Assembly: GCA_903905475.1 (NCBI GenBank)
Contig: CAIVGK010000264.1
Span: forward strand, 1 to 33,564
Reading direction: 5' to 3'
DNA: 33,564 bases
DNA from: an uncultured Burkholderiales bacterium
Lineage (GTDB): Bacteria > Pseudomonadota > Gammaproteobacteria > Burkholderiales > Burkholderiaceae_C
In this document: positions 20,878 to 29,306 of the stretch, in pieces
Numbering within the stretch: position 1 is the stretch's first letter
How the letters are laid out: each line of letters opens with the position of its first letter
The notes under the pieces: model-generated
What the model saw: only the letters and a program-made list of their open reading frames with translations
The model's database searches: none
Told to the model about the DNA's origin: nothing
Position numbers and translations under genes: made by a program

Positions 20878-21716
20878 TGGCTGAGATTTGGACTCGGGCG
20901 ACGAGGCAGAGGCAGCCGACGGGGGCGGTTGGGGTTAATTGGGCTAACCCGATCAATCGCGGACTCCAGCTTGCGTGGTCGGCCGCATCCGAATACGTCG
21001 GGAATCTGGTCACGGGGCAGGCGGCGGAAAAGTCCGTTTCCTCCTCTTTTATCAGCCCGTACCAAGGCACGCATATCGGGAAAAGAAACCAGCAACTTTT
21101 CCCGGTTAGCGCTCCCGCATCAAGCGGGTCGCTCGAAGCGCTAAGGTTTGACAGAACGGTTTTCACCGCGCTTCTTGTCGCTCGACAGACAACGGCGCAA
21201 AACAATGCTTATATGTTTGCAAGGGGTAACGGTTCTAGCGCCATGGCTTGGGGCCTTGGCTTGCATAGTGGCACGTTTAACTACGCGCTCGCTCAGGTTG
21301 GATCTTACTCAAACCCCGAAGCGTCCGGATTGATAAGAGACAAACCTACCGCCGTTGCGTTAACCGCCGACAGCACCACCGGGACCACTTACGAAAACGG
21401 ACGGTTTGTTTCCAGCGGCGCAATGGGCACGCCACTGTACGAAATAAACCCTGGCTCACAGCGCCGCGTGATGATTGGTGGCGCCCCGTTTATTGGGGCA
21501 GCCACAAGCGCGGAAATATACTATTGTTTTTTCTGGGACAGGGTTTTATCAACGTCAGAAATTGCGGCAGCGTCTGCAAACCCTGCGCAGATACTAACCC
21601 CCGAACGCCGCGTCTCCTACTTCTTCCCCGCATCCGGCATCCCAACCCTCTCCGCTGCAACCGCAGTATCGATCACCTCCACCACTGCCACGCCTCGCGT
21701 GACGGTCACATTCTGA
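20877..21716 (+). CDS. LamG/concanavalin-like virion protein, cassette gene 4 (279 aa)
   Basis: The N-terminus (NPINRGLQLAW, then FDRTVFTALLVAR) and the segment YYCFFWDRVLSTSEIAAAS, NPAQILTPE near residues 225-255 follow the pattern of LamG-like sandwich domains in phage proteins, where a Y/W-N-R-x-L-S-x-x-E-I motif precedes a conserved NP. It may bind glycans or host surface. The gene is visibly less GC-rich than its neighbours, with long AT-richer runs near 21190-21560, suggesting a more recent arrival. The C-terminal Thr/Ser-rich segment (ATAVSITSTTATPRVTV) looks like a linker. Confidence 0.65.
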   Translation: MAEIWTRATRQRQPTGAVGVNWANPINRGLQLAWSAASEYVGNLVTGQAAEKSVSSSFISPYQGTHIGKRNQQLFPVSAPASSGSLEALRFDRTVFTALLVARQTTAQNNAYMFARGNGSSAMAWGLGLHSGTFNYALAQVGSYSNPEASGLIRDKPTAVALTADSTTGTTYENGRFVSSGAMGTPLYEINPGSQRRVMIGGAPFIGAATSAEIYYCFFWDRVLSTSEIAAASANPAQILTPERRVSYFFPASGIPTLSAATAVSITSTTATPRVTVTF

Positions 21717-21722
21717 GGCGCT

Positions 21723-22136
21723 ATGGCCGATAACACCACCCTGAACCCCGGCACCGGCGGCGACGTAATCGCCTCCGACGACATCGGCGGCGTGAAGTAC
21801 CAGAGGGTCAAATTGGCCGTCGGTGCGGAAGGCTCTGCGACGGACGCCAGCGAGGCGACGCCGCTGCCCGTATCCGACGGCCATTCCGGCAATTTGCTGA
21901 TGCGAATCTTGCAGATGCTCATGGCCCCACTGGGTTACGACAAGGCGCTCGGCCGGCAGCGCGGGACGGTTGTGGTCGAGTCGGGCACCGTGACGGCCGT
22001 CACCACCGTGACCACGCTGACCACGCTCACTACGCTGGGCAATATCTCGGCTATCGGCGGGTATAGCGCGCAGATGCAGGTTTTCGACACCAACCGCACC
22101 GCCTGGGCGCAGTGCGTCCGCGCGCGCATTACCTGA
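21723..22136 (+). CDS. Conserved phage structural protein, cassette gene 5 (137 aa)
   Basis: ATG 21723 is preceded by GAGGCG. The N-terminus NTTLNPGTGGDVIASDDIGG, then VKYQRVKLAVGAEGSA, is a very recurrent motif at the start of phage virion proteins. The middle has a simple Val/Thr repeat (VTAVTTVTTLTTLTTLGN) that looks like a beta-stalk. The C-terminus (DTNRTAWAQCVRARI) is short. The protein probably attaches a fibre or decoration to the particle. It lies directly before the large structural gene 22149. Confidence 0.7.
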   Translation: MADNTTLNPGTGGDVIASDDIGGVKYQRVKLAVGAEGSATDASEATPLPVSDGHSGNLLMRILQMLMAPLGYDKALGRQRGTVVVESGTVTAVTTVTTLTTLTTLGNISAIGGYSAQMQVFDTNRTAWAQCVRARIT

Positions 22137-22148
22137 GGATTATCAGAA

Positions 22149-23765
22149 ATGGCAAACACGTTTAAGAAGGTAATCGACCAGCTGGTCTGGCGGCAGGTTA
22201 TGCCCGCGCCCAACGCAAGCGCCGCCGCGACTTCAATGGCCTCGGACCTGCGCAGTGATTTGTCGCGCAATCCGTTCGTCTACCAGACGGTCAGCGCCAC
22301 GATCATGAATCGCTACAACATCGTCACCAAGGCTTGGCAGCCAATGGCCTCGATGGCACTGGCCGGCACGTTTGGCGTGGGGGCTACTTCCGCGTTCGCG
22401 CCGAGTCTCGGGCTGGTGGGCACCATCGCAGCGGGCGCGACCACGACATCGGCTGTTATCTCGACGGCGTTCCCGACTGCGGTCGGCGTGAATATGCTCG
22501 CCAATCGCGGTGGGTCGGGCGAATACGGATTCAAGCTCAGGATTATCGACACCGTCGCCGGCAAGACGGCCGAGCGGTACATCACCGGAAACACTGCCGG
22601 CACCACGCCGACGATCAATGTGCTGTCGAGTTTCGGGTTCACGCCCTCGACCGGAGCGCGGTACGAAATCATCGCAGGCCGCCTGTTCTCACTTAGCGCA
22701 GGCACACTCGCCGCGAACATCTGGCGGTCATTCGAGGTCGCGAGCAACACGCTATCGACCGGTCTTTCGACGACGAACCTTCCGGCAACGATCTCGACCG
22801 AGTCCGACATCATGGTGTTGGATGAGCAGTACACGCCATATAATTGCAGCCCCGGCGACGGGATGATTAAGGGCGCTTACGCTTATGACGTCGGAGTGGT
22901 GACACGCTACGCGCTCACCGCCACAGCATCAGCCGCATCGACGCTCACCGGGCAGGCCACGCTTGGCGACTCCGACGTGCGGCTCAACGAGTATCGCAAC
23001 TTTCAGATCAGGATCGTCGAGGACACGGTAGCGCCGACTGCCGTCGGGCAGCGCCGGATTATCGCCTCGCATACCGCAGGCCCGAGCGCCGTTTATACGC
23101 TGGGCACGGCGTGGACGGTGACGCCTTCGAGTTCGGCCAAGTTTGTGGTCGAGTTGCCGAATCTGATGCTGATGCGAAGCAGCGCAACGACGACGGTCTA
23201 CACCTACAACTACGGCGATGCCACCGTCAACAACGGCACCAACAGCATCGCTTCGGCGGCGTGGTCGACCACCTACTTCGGCGCAGCCTCTGTAGCCAAT
23301 GCAGCGGGCGGAATGTGGGCACCGTCCTGGGGTATTCAGCCGGATGCCGCGCGCAACGCACGGCACAGTTCCTGCTACTTCTTCCGGGGTGGCGGAACAG
23401 TCTTGGACCTTCTGGATATCGCCGGCTCAATCACCGGCACATGGACCGCCGCAGTCACATACGACGGCAACACGACGACGATGTTGACCGGCACTTGCGG
23501 TGGATATTCGCCCTTTGAAAATGAGGGGAGAATGTTTTACGTCAACGCTTACAACGCATCGCTACTCAACCAGTTCTTCCGATTCGATGTGCAAAATCGG
23601 GTGCTCTCGCCCTACACAAATACCGATTTTATTCAGTCGGGCACGGGAATATCGGGCAAGCGCATCGCGTGCTACGCCGCACTCGACGGCCCCGACACGT
23701 ATGACGTTGTGCTGATGCAGTCGCACACTTCAACGATCGCCCAGGAATTGGTGGTCCTCGTATGA
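22149..23765 (+). CDS. Large virion protein, cassette gene 6 (538 aa)
   Basis: ATG 22149 is preceded by GAGGATTAT. The N-terminal segment (MANTFKKVIDQLVWRQVMP, MNRYNIVTKAWQPMAS) is followed by Ala/Gly/Thr-rich strands and motifs such as FGVGATSAFAPSLG, TAERYITGNTAGTTP, DTYDVVLMQSHTSTI. The size and beta-rich repetitive nature suggest a fibre- or propeller-like virion protein. The motif YNIVTKAWQPM and later NRVLSPYTN are compatible with repeated beta-blades, but I cannot count the blades with certainty. I know relatives only as uncharacterised phage structural proteins. Confidence 0.65.
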   Translation: MANTFKKVIDQLVWRQVMPAPNASAAATSMASDLRSDLSRNPFVYQTVSATIMNRYNIVTKAWQPMASMALAGTFGVGATSAFAPSLGLVGTIAAGATTTSAVISTAFPTAVGVNMLANRGGSGEYGFKLRIIDTVAGKTAERYITGNTAGTTPTINVLSSFGFTPSTGARYEIIAGRLFSLSAGTLAANIWRSFEVASNTLSTGLSTTNLPATISTESDIMVLDEQYTPYNCSPGDGMIKGAYAYDVGVVTRYALTATASAASTLTGQATLGDSDVRLNEYRNFQIRIVEDTVAPTAVGQRRIIASHTAGPSAVYTLGTAWTVTPSSSAKFVVELPNLMLMRSSATTTVYTYNYGDATVNNGTNSIASAAWSTTYFGAASVANAAGGMWAPSWGIQPDAARNARHSSCYFFRGGGTVLDLLDIAGSITGTWTAAVTYDGNTTTMLTGTCGGYSPFENEGRMFYVNAYNASLLNQFFRFDVQNRVLSPYTNTDFIQSGTGISGKRIACYAALDGPDTYDVVLMQSHTSTIAQELVVLV

Positions 23766-23926
23766 GCATTTCAGAACTGATCAGGCTCATGGAGGCGCGG
23801 CTGAGCGCGCTGAATTCCGCCCGCGCATCCGCCGCTGCGGTTGGCGACATCGAGCAGATTCAGCGGATCGATGCGGACGTTGCGCAGACGCAATTGACGC
23901 TGGACCAACTGCGCACGCTGGTCTGA
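23762..23926 (+). CDS. 54-residue coiled-coil peptide, cassette gene 7
   Basis: ATG 23762 overlaps the previous stop in ATGA. The product is almost entirely one or two helices with heptad spacing (ISELIRLMEARLSALN, DIEQIQRIDADVAQTQLTL, DQLRTLV). It is too short to be certain, but the ATGA coupling and the five-base gap to the next GTG support it. Small coiled-coil proteins of this kind are often linked to the fibre or repeat protein they follow. Confidence 0.6.
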   Translation: MSISELIRLMEARLSALNSARASAAAVGDIEQIQRIDADVAQTQLTLDQLRTLV

Positions 23927-23930
23927 GCAA

Positions 23931-25058
23931 GTGCTTCTAACGCTGCTGTCGCAGAACTGGTCGGCATCGACCAGGCTCTACTACGTCGTCTACCCGTCCG
24001 CGCTGGCCGATCCGTCGGCTGCGCAGATTAAGCTCGGGCAGGACGCGACGAGTGCAGCGGCGACGGCAGCGGGCAGCGAGGCATCGCCCACTGCGACGAT
24101 GACGTTCACGTTCTGGGCGCCGGCTGCAGGGCTGACGGCAGGGACGAGCTATAAGGTCGCGCTGGCCTGGTCGGACGGCGCGAGCAACTCGAACGTCTCG
24201 GTATCGACCGCGTTCTCGACGACCGCGTCCTCGACGATCGCCGGCTCGATGGCCGGGGTCGAGGTGGGCGCGGATGCGCTGGCCAGCACTGGTAAGGTCA
24301 TCGTCCGCGGCCCGCTGGTCGCCTCGGAGACGGGCGCGGATGCGCTGGCCAGCACCGGGAAAGTGATTGTCCGAGGCGCTCTGGCCGCAAGCGAGACGGG
24401 CGCCGACGCGCTGGCCGGCACCGGGAAAGTTGCCGTCAAAGGATCGCTGGCTGTCTCAGAGACCGGCGCCGACATTTTCGCTGGCAGCGGCGGCGCTGTG
24501 CCAACCCGCACCGGGACGATGGCGGCCGTCGAGACCGGCGCAGACGCGCTGACATCCGCTGGAAAGGTGATTGTCAAGGGGCCTTTCGCAGCGGCCGAGG
24601 CGGGCGCTGACACGCTGGCCGGCGCCGGCAAGGTTGTTGTCAAAGGGCCTCTTGCGGCGAGCGAGACAGGCTCTGATGCACTCGCATCCACCGGGCGGGT
24701 CGCAGTCCGCGGCACCCTCGCGGGTCTTGAGCAAACCGCCGACCAGGCCGCAAGCACCGGCCGCGTAATCGTTCGCGGCGCCCTCGCCGCCACCGAGGCA
24801 GCTGACCAGCTTTCCGCCGCCGGCCTGGTCACCGCCGGCCCCACCGGCCAGCTTGCCGCGGTCGAAGCTGCCGACGTATTCACCGGCAGCGGCACGATGA
24901 TTCAACCAGGCGAGGTGCCGCGCTCACGCCGGGTCGGCCTGCCCACCGCCCGCGCCTCGACTCGCGCCGGCCTGCCGATCGCCCGAAATACAGACCGTGT
25001 CGGCACCGCCGTCGCGCAAGACAATCAACGCCTCGGCGAGCCGGTGGCAGTGGAGTGA
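23931..25058 (+). CDS. Tandem-repeat virion protein with FN3-like N-terminus (375 aa)
   Basis: GTG 23931 starts five bases after the previous stop. Residues about 1-100 (RLYYVVYPSALADPSA, QIKLGQDAT, LTAGTSYKVALAWSDG) resemble an FN3-like domain found in phage structural proteins. Residues about 107-325 are ten tandem repeats of about 22 residues with the consensus LAASETGADALASTG then KVIVRG. The C-terminus (RRVGLPTARAS, TRAGLPIARN) contains short R-x-G-x-P repeats. The regular 66-base DNA unit allows length change by recombination. Likely role is an elongated surface or decoration protein; this is inferred from repeats and position. Confidence 0.7.
   Translation: MLLTLLSQNWSASTRLYYVVYPSALADPSAAQIKLGQDATSAAATAAGSEASPTATMTFTFWAPAAGLTAGTSYKVALAWSDGASNSNVSVSTAFSTTASSTIAGSMAGVEVGADALASTGKVIVRGPLVASETGADALASTGKVIVRGALAASETGADALAGTGKVAVKGSLAVSETGADIFAGSGGAVPTRTGTMAAVETGADALTSAGKVIVKGPFAAAEAGADTLAGAGKVVVKGPLAASETGSDALASTGRVAVRGTLAGLEQTADQAASTGRVIVRGALAATEAADQLSAAGLVTAGPTGQLAAVEAADVFTGSGTMIQPGEVPRSRRVGLPTARASTRAGLPIARNTDRVGTAVAQDNQRLGEPVAVE
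24248..24900 (+). repeat. Ten-unit 66-bp coding repeat
   Basis: Each unit encodes about 22 residues of the pattern A-x-E-T-G-A-D-A-L-A-S-T-G-K-V-I-V-R-G. The first three units are nearly identical; later ones are diverged, the fourth is longer, and the last two are degenerate. Confidence 0.8.
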
Positions 25059-25060
25059 TG

Positions 25061-25612
25061 ATGCAGCAAGATTCTCTCATTGCCGGGGATGCGCTCGACT
25101 GGCTGACCTCGACGCCCGATTTCTCGCCCGCCGATGGATGGGTGCTCACGTACCGGTTCATCTCCCGCGCGACCGCACCGGCCACGAAGTACACGGCGAC
25201 TTGCACCACCGCGCCCGACGGCCTGCAACACCGGCTTATCGTGGCGTCCACCACGACCGCGCTCTGGACGCCCGGCTCGTATGACTGGGCCGCCTCGGTG
25301 GCGCTGGCCGGCACCGAGCACACCGTCGACAGCGGAACGCTGGTCATCCGCCCGAACCCGCGCACCGCCACGGCGATGGACAACCGCACCCACGCCAGGC
25401 GCACCCTCGAAGCAATCGAGGCCCAGCTCGAGGGCCGGGCCACCAGCGGCGTGTCGTCGTACCAGATCAACGGGCGCGAGCTGAAGTACATCCCGTTGCT
25501 TGAGCTGGTGAAGCTCCAGCAGCTCTACTCCTCGATGGTTCGCCAGGAAGTCGCCGCCGCTCGGGTGGCCGCCGGCGCGACCGATCCCCGCCGCGTTTAC
25601 GTGAGGTTCTGA
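25061..25612 (+). CDS. gpW-like head-tail joining protein with extra N-terminal domain (183 aa)
   Basis: Start ATG 25061 is chosen because GGAG (25052-25055) lies five bases upstream; GTG 25055 and ATG 25058 are in frame alternatives. The C-terminal half carries the lambda gpW-like signature: RTHARRTLEAIEAQLEGRAT, SYQINGRELKYIPLLELV, KLQQLYSSMVRQEVAA. The N-terminal 100 residues (LTSTPDFSPADGWVLTYRF, YDWAASVALAGTEHTV) form an extra beta-type domain found in many proteobacterial phage members. It stops DNA leaving the filled head and joins the tail. It is directly before the portal, as in lambda. Confidence 0.8.
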   Translation: MQQDSLIAGDALDWLTSTPDFSPADGWVLTYRFISRATAPATKYTATCTTAPDGLQHRLIVASTTTALWTPGSYDWAASVALAGTEHTVDSGTLVIRPNPRTATAMDNRTHARRTLEAIEAQLEGRATSGVSSYQINGRELKYIPLLELVKLQQLYSSMVRQEVAAARVAAGATDPRRVYVRF

Positions 25613-25613
25613 G

Positions 25614-27135
25614 ATGGGCATTGCCGATCGTTTTCGCTCGATCTTTCGGGCGGCGCCCGTCCCTCGCCAGCGCCGCTTCGAGGGCGCGCGATCTGACCGC
25701 TTCACCAGTGATCTGCTGACATCGACGGTCGGGATCAATGAGGAGCTGCGCTCGGATCTGGACCGCCTGCGCGCCCGTTGCCGCCAGCTCGGCACCAACA
25801 ACGACTACGCCCGCAAGTTCCGATCAATGGTTCAGGCCAACATCATCGGCCCGGGCGGCATCCGCCTGCAAAGCCGCGTCATCGACTCGCCCGGGCGACC
25901 CGACCGGATTGCCAGTGCGGCCATCGAGGCCGCCTGGGCGGAATGGTCGCTGGCTGCCGACATCACCGGCCAGTCGTCCCTTCGCGATGTCTGCGCCACG
26001 CTGGTGGGCGGCCTGCCGACCGACGGTGAGTTCCTGGTGCGCCTGGTGCGCGGCCCAGCCGCCGGCAATCGTTTCGGGTTCGCGCTGCAGCTGATCGACG
26101 TCGATCGCATCGACACGCAGTACAACATGGCCCCGGTGCGCGGCGGCGGCAACTCGATCCGAATGGGCGTCGAGGTGAGCGAGTACGGCCGCCCGCTGGC
26201 CGTCCACATTTTCGCATCGCACCCGGGCGCAGCCCAAGGTGACCGGACCCGCCTTCGCGTGCCGATGACCGAGATGCTTCACGTGTTCCGGCGCGAGCAG
26301 GCCGAGCAGGCCCGCGGCATTCCCTGGATGGCGCCAGGCGTGGTGAGCCTGCACCACCTGGGCAAGTTCTCGCTCGCGGCCCCTGCTCGCCGCCGAGCAC
26401 GGCGCCAACCATTTCGGGTTCTTCCAGACGCCCGACGGCGTCGCACCGGTCGGCGCGGACGACGGCAGCGAGCAGATCAGCATCAGCCAGCCGGGCGTCT
26501 ACGATGTCCTCCCGCCTGGTGTGACGTTCAGCGCTTACGACAGCAAGTACCCCGACACGACGTTCAGCCCGTTCGTGAAGGCGCAGCTGCAGCGCATTTC
26601 GAGCGGCTGGGGTGTGGCCTATCACTCGCTCGCCAACGACCTGGAGGGGGTCAACTTCTCGTCCATCCGATCGGGGACGCTGGAAGAGCGCGACCGGTGG
26701 GCGGCCGACCAGGAGTGGCTGATCGACTCATTCATGCGCCCGATCTTCCTGGACTGGCTGCAGCAAAGTCTCATGCGCGGCGCGATCCTCATGCCCAACG
26801 GCTCGGCCCTGCCGGCCGGCAAGCTCGAGAAATTTGCCGCGCACGAATGGCAGCCCCGGCGCTGGGACTGGGTCGACCCGAAGTCCGACACCGAGGCGTC
26901 AATCCTCAAAGTCCGCGCCGGCCTGATGAGCCCGCAAGACCTGGCCGCCGCGCAAGGTTACGACTTCGAGCAGACGCTCTCGGCGATCGCGCAAGCCCAA
27001 GAATTCGCCGCCGCACTGGGCGTGCGACTGACCGCCTACGATCCGTTGCCGGGCGTCGAACTGCCAGGCGCCGCCGCGGCGAACAACGGGGCTCCAGCCG
27101 CCCCTGCGCCAGCCGCCACGACCCCGCCGAAATAG
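25614..27135 (+). CDS. Portal protein, lambda gpB family, interrupted by a one-base frameshift
   Basis: The N-terminal part from ATG 25614 follows the lambda portal family: YARKFRSMVQANIIGPGGI, AWAEWSLAADITGQSSL, GEFLVRLVRG, QLIDVDRIDTQYN, MLHVFRREQAEQARGIPWM, SLHHLGKF. The rest of the family match is in the next frame: LLAAEHGANHFGFFQTPDG, VYDVLPPGVTFSAYDSKYP, FSSIRSGTLEERDRWAAD, ending TAG 27135. The two frames meet at CCCC 26380-26383; removing one C gives an unbroken protein of 506 residues. Either the sequence has a one-base error or the phage carries a disabled portal. The alternative literal frame to 27254 is a meaningless shadow. Confidence 0.88.
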
Positions 27136-27142
27136 TTTTGCA

Positions 27143-27174
27143 TGCGACACGCTTTGCCTTTTTTTGTCGCACCC
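27143..27174 (+). repeat. 32-bp intergenic element, copy 2
   Basis: Second copy of the element at 19505-19536, differing in four adjacent bases. It lies 19 bases before the ATG of the protease-capsid gene and 8 bases after the portal stop. Confidence 0.8.
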
Positions 27175-27193
27175 CGGCGGGCAAGAATGAACC

Positions 27194-29011
27194 ATGCCCA
27201 TTCCCGCCGCTATCGCCCATCACCTGCCCGCGGGGCAGGCCGCCCGTGCGCTGAGTGTTGGGCGCGCGGCCTTAAACGAAGAGGCGCGCACCGCCACGCT
27301 GGCCTTCGCCAGCGAGACCGCATACGAGCGGAGCTGGGGCATCGAGGTACTTGATGTCACCGAGCGCTCGATGCGCCTGGCGCGACTGCAGGGCGGGGCG
27401 AATCTGCTGGTGGATCACGACACGCGCGACGTCGTCGGCGTGGTGGAAACAGTCTCGATCGACGCCGACCGGGTAGGTCGCGCCGTCGTGCGTTTTGGGA
27501 AAAGCGCAAGAGCCGAAGAGGTCTGGCAGGACGTACTGACCGGCATCCGCCGCAACGTCTCCGTCGGCTACCAGATACACGACGCGCAACTGACCGGGCG
27601 ATCGGGTGGGGTGGAAACCTACCGGGTCACCGACTGGGAGCCTCTTGAGATCAGCATCGTCGCCGTGCCGGCCGACGCCACCGTCGGCGTCGGACGCAGC
27701 GCCGACACGCAACCCAATCCCCCAATCATCGAGCCGGTTCTGCCGGCGCACAAGGACACGCAAATGGAACCCGTCATCGTCGTCGAGCGCAACCACGCTG
27801 CCGATATCAGCAAGATCGCCGCCAGCATCCCGGGCGGCGCCACCCTGGCCCTGTCGGCCATCCAGCGCGGCCTGACCGTCGAGCAGTTCCAGGCCGAGGC
27901 GCTCGCCGCCATGGCGACCAAGCCGCTGCCCTCGTCCGACATCGGCATGGAGCGCCGCGAAGTGCAGCGCTACTCGCTGATCCGCGCCCTGAACGCGCTG
28001 GCCAATCCGCAAGACGGCGCCGCACAGCGCGCCGCCGCGTTCGAGTTCGAGTGCTCGGCCGCCGTGGGCCAGCTCATGGGCAAGACCGCCCGAGGCGTGT
28101 ACCTGCCGACCGATGTCCAGAAGCGCGACATCACCGCCGCGACTGGCGGCACCGATGGCGGCAACATGGTCTCGACCGACCTGATCTCGTCGGACTTCAT
28201 CACGCTGCTGCGCAATGCGATGGTGCTGCCGCAGCTGGGCGCCCGGATGCTGACCGGCCTGTCCGGCAACATCGCGATCCCCCGTCAAGCCGGCGCGGCG
28301 TCGGCCTACTGGGTGGCGGAAAACAATGCGCCCACTGAGTCGACCCAGACCTTCGGCCAGGTCACTATGACCCCGAAGACGGTCGGCACGTTCACGGACA
28401 TTTCGCGCCGCCTGCTGCTGCAGTCGTCGCTCGATGTCGAGGCGCTGGTGCGCCAGGACCTGGCCACCGTGCTGGGGCTCGCCATCCAGCAGGCCGCGAT
28501 CAACGGCAGCGGCGCGAGCAACCAGCCCTCGGGCCTGCTCACCCGGATCACCCCGGGCGTGATCGGCGGCACGAACGGCCTGGCGCCCAACTGGTCGCAC
28601 ATCGTGGCGCTTGAGTCCGCGGTCGCGGTCGCCAACGCGGACGTCGACTCGATGGGTTACCTGGTCAACGCGCAGACGCGCGGCAAGCTCAAGGGCACCA
28701 GCAAGGTCGCCAGCACTGCCGGCTTTATCTGGGAGCCCGGCACGACCCCGCTGAACGGCTACCGCGCTGCGGTGAGCAATGCGGTGCCGAGCAACCTGGT
28801 CAAGGGCACCTCGGGCGCGGTCTGCTCGGCGCTGATCTTCGGCGACTTCAGCCAGCTGATGATCGGCATGTGGGGCACCCTCGACCTGCTGGCCGATCCG
28901 TACACCGGGTCGAGCGCCGGCACGGTTCGCGTGCGGGCCTTGCAGGACGTCGACGTGAACGTGAGGTACACCGAGTCGTTCGCTACGATGGTCGATTCGC
29001 TGAGCGCGTAA
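27194..29011 (+). CDS. Prohead protease fused to major capsid protein (605 aa)
   Basis: Residues about 1-170 are an HK97-type prohead protease: His75 in NLLVDHD, Ser123 in RNVSVGY, and EPLEISIVAVPAD near residues 149-161. After a linker and a helical delta-domain-like segment (about 185-290, IAASIPGGATLALSAIQRGL, EFECSAAVGQLM) comes an HK97-fold major capsid protein: TGGTDGGNMVSTDLI, LPQLGARMLTGLSGNIAIP, TESTQTFGQVTMTPKTVGTF, FADISRRLLLQSS-like motif, QAAINGSGASNQPSGLL, ending DVNVRYTESFATM. Fused protease-capsid genes are known in related prophages. Self-cleavage should release mature capsid protein in the prohead. Confidence 0.9.
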   Translation: MPIPAAIAHHLPAGQAARALSVGRAALNEEARTATLAFASETAYERSWGIEVLDVTERSMRLARLQGGANLLVDHDTRDVVGVVETVSIDADRVGRAVVRFGKSARAEEVWQDVLTGIRRNVSVGYQIHDAQLTGRSGGVETYRVTDWEPLEISIVAVPADATVGVGRSADTQPNPPIIEPVLPAHKDTQMEPVIVVERNHAADISKIAASIPGGATLALSAIQRGLTVEQFQAEALAAMATKPLPSSDIGMERREVQRYSLIRALNALANPQDGAAQRAAAFEFECSAAVGQLMGKTARGVYLPTDVQKRDITAATGGTDGGNMVSTDLISSDFITLLRNAMVLPQLGARMLTGLSGNIAIPRQAGAASAYWVAENNAPTESTQTFGQVTMTPKTVGTFTDISRRLLLQSSLDVEALVRQDLATVLGLAIQQAAINGSGASNQPSGLLTRITPGVIGGTNGLAPNWSHIVALESAVAVANADVDSMGYLVNAQTRGKLKGTSKVASTAGFIWEPGTTPLNGYRAAVSNAVPSNLVKGTSGAVCSALIFGDFSQLMIGMWGTLDLLADPYTGSSAGTVRVRALQDVDVNVRYTESFATMVDSLSA

Positions 29012-29030
29012 GCGCCAGGCTGTCGCCGAA

Positions 29031-29306
29031 ATGACCGAAGACCTCGCCCCCTTCTTCGCCGACTTCGCGACCACCGCGACGATCGGCGGGGTGGCGGTCC
29101 CGGTCATCTTCGACAACGCCTGGGCGCTGGCCGCGGTGGGCTTTGCGGGCATGTCAGGCACCGGACCCTCGGCGCTTGTGATGACCGCCCGACTCGCAGC
29201 CGACCCGATCGGGGTTGCCTGCGTGATCAACAGCGTCACCTACTCGATCGCCACGCACGAACCCGACGGGACGGGTCTTAGCCTGATCCGCCTGGAGCGC
29301 GCGTGA
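29031..29306 (+). CDS. Head-tail connector, lambda gpFII-like (91 aa)
   Basis: The length and the order of strands (ATIGGVAVPVIFDN, GTGPSALVMTARLAADP, GVACVINSVTYSIATHEPDG, LIRLERA) match the gpFII-like connector family: a short N-terminal helix, the motif that contacts the portal ring, and a final strand ending in an Arg. It lies after the capsid gene, before the tail terminator, as expected. It should complete the head neck and allow tail attachment. Confidence 0.7.
   Translation: MTEDLAPFFADFATTATIGGVAVPVIFDNAWALAAVGFAGMSGTGPSALVMTARLAADPIGVACVINSVTYSIATHEPDGTGLSLIRLERA

Noticed and set aside
26371-26400. Programmed +1 frameshift in the portal gene
   Set aside because: No known slippery or stop context is present, and portal genes of this family are not known to use shifting; a one-base error or mutation is more likely.
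27272-29239. Minus-strand frame of 655 codons opposite the protease-capsid gene
   Set aside because: The plus strand encodes a full prohead protease and HK97-fold capsid protein; the minus frame is a shadow.
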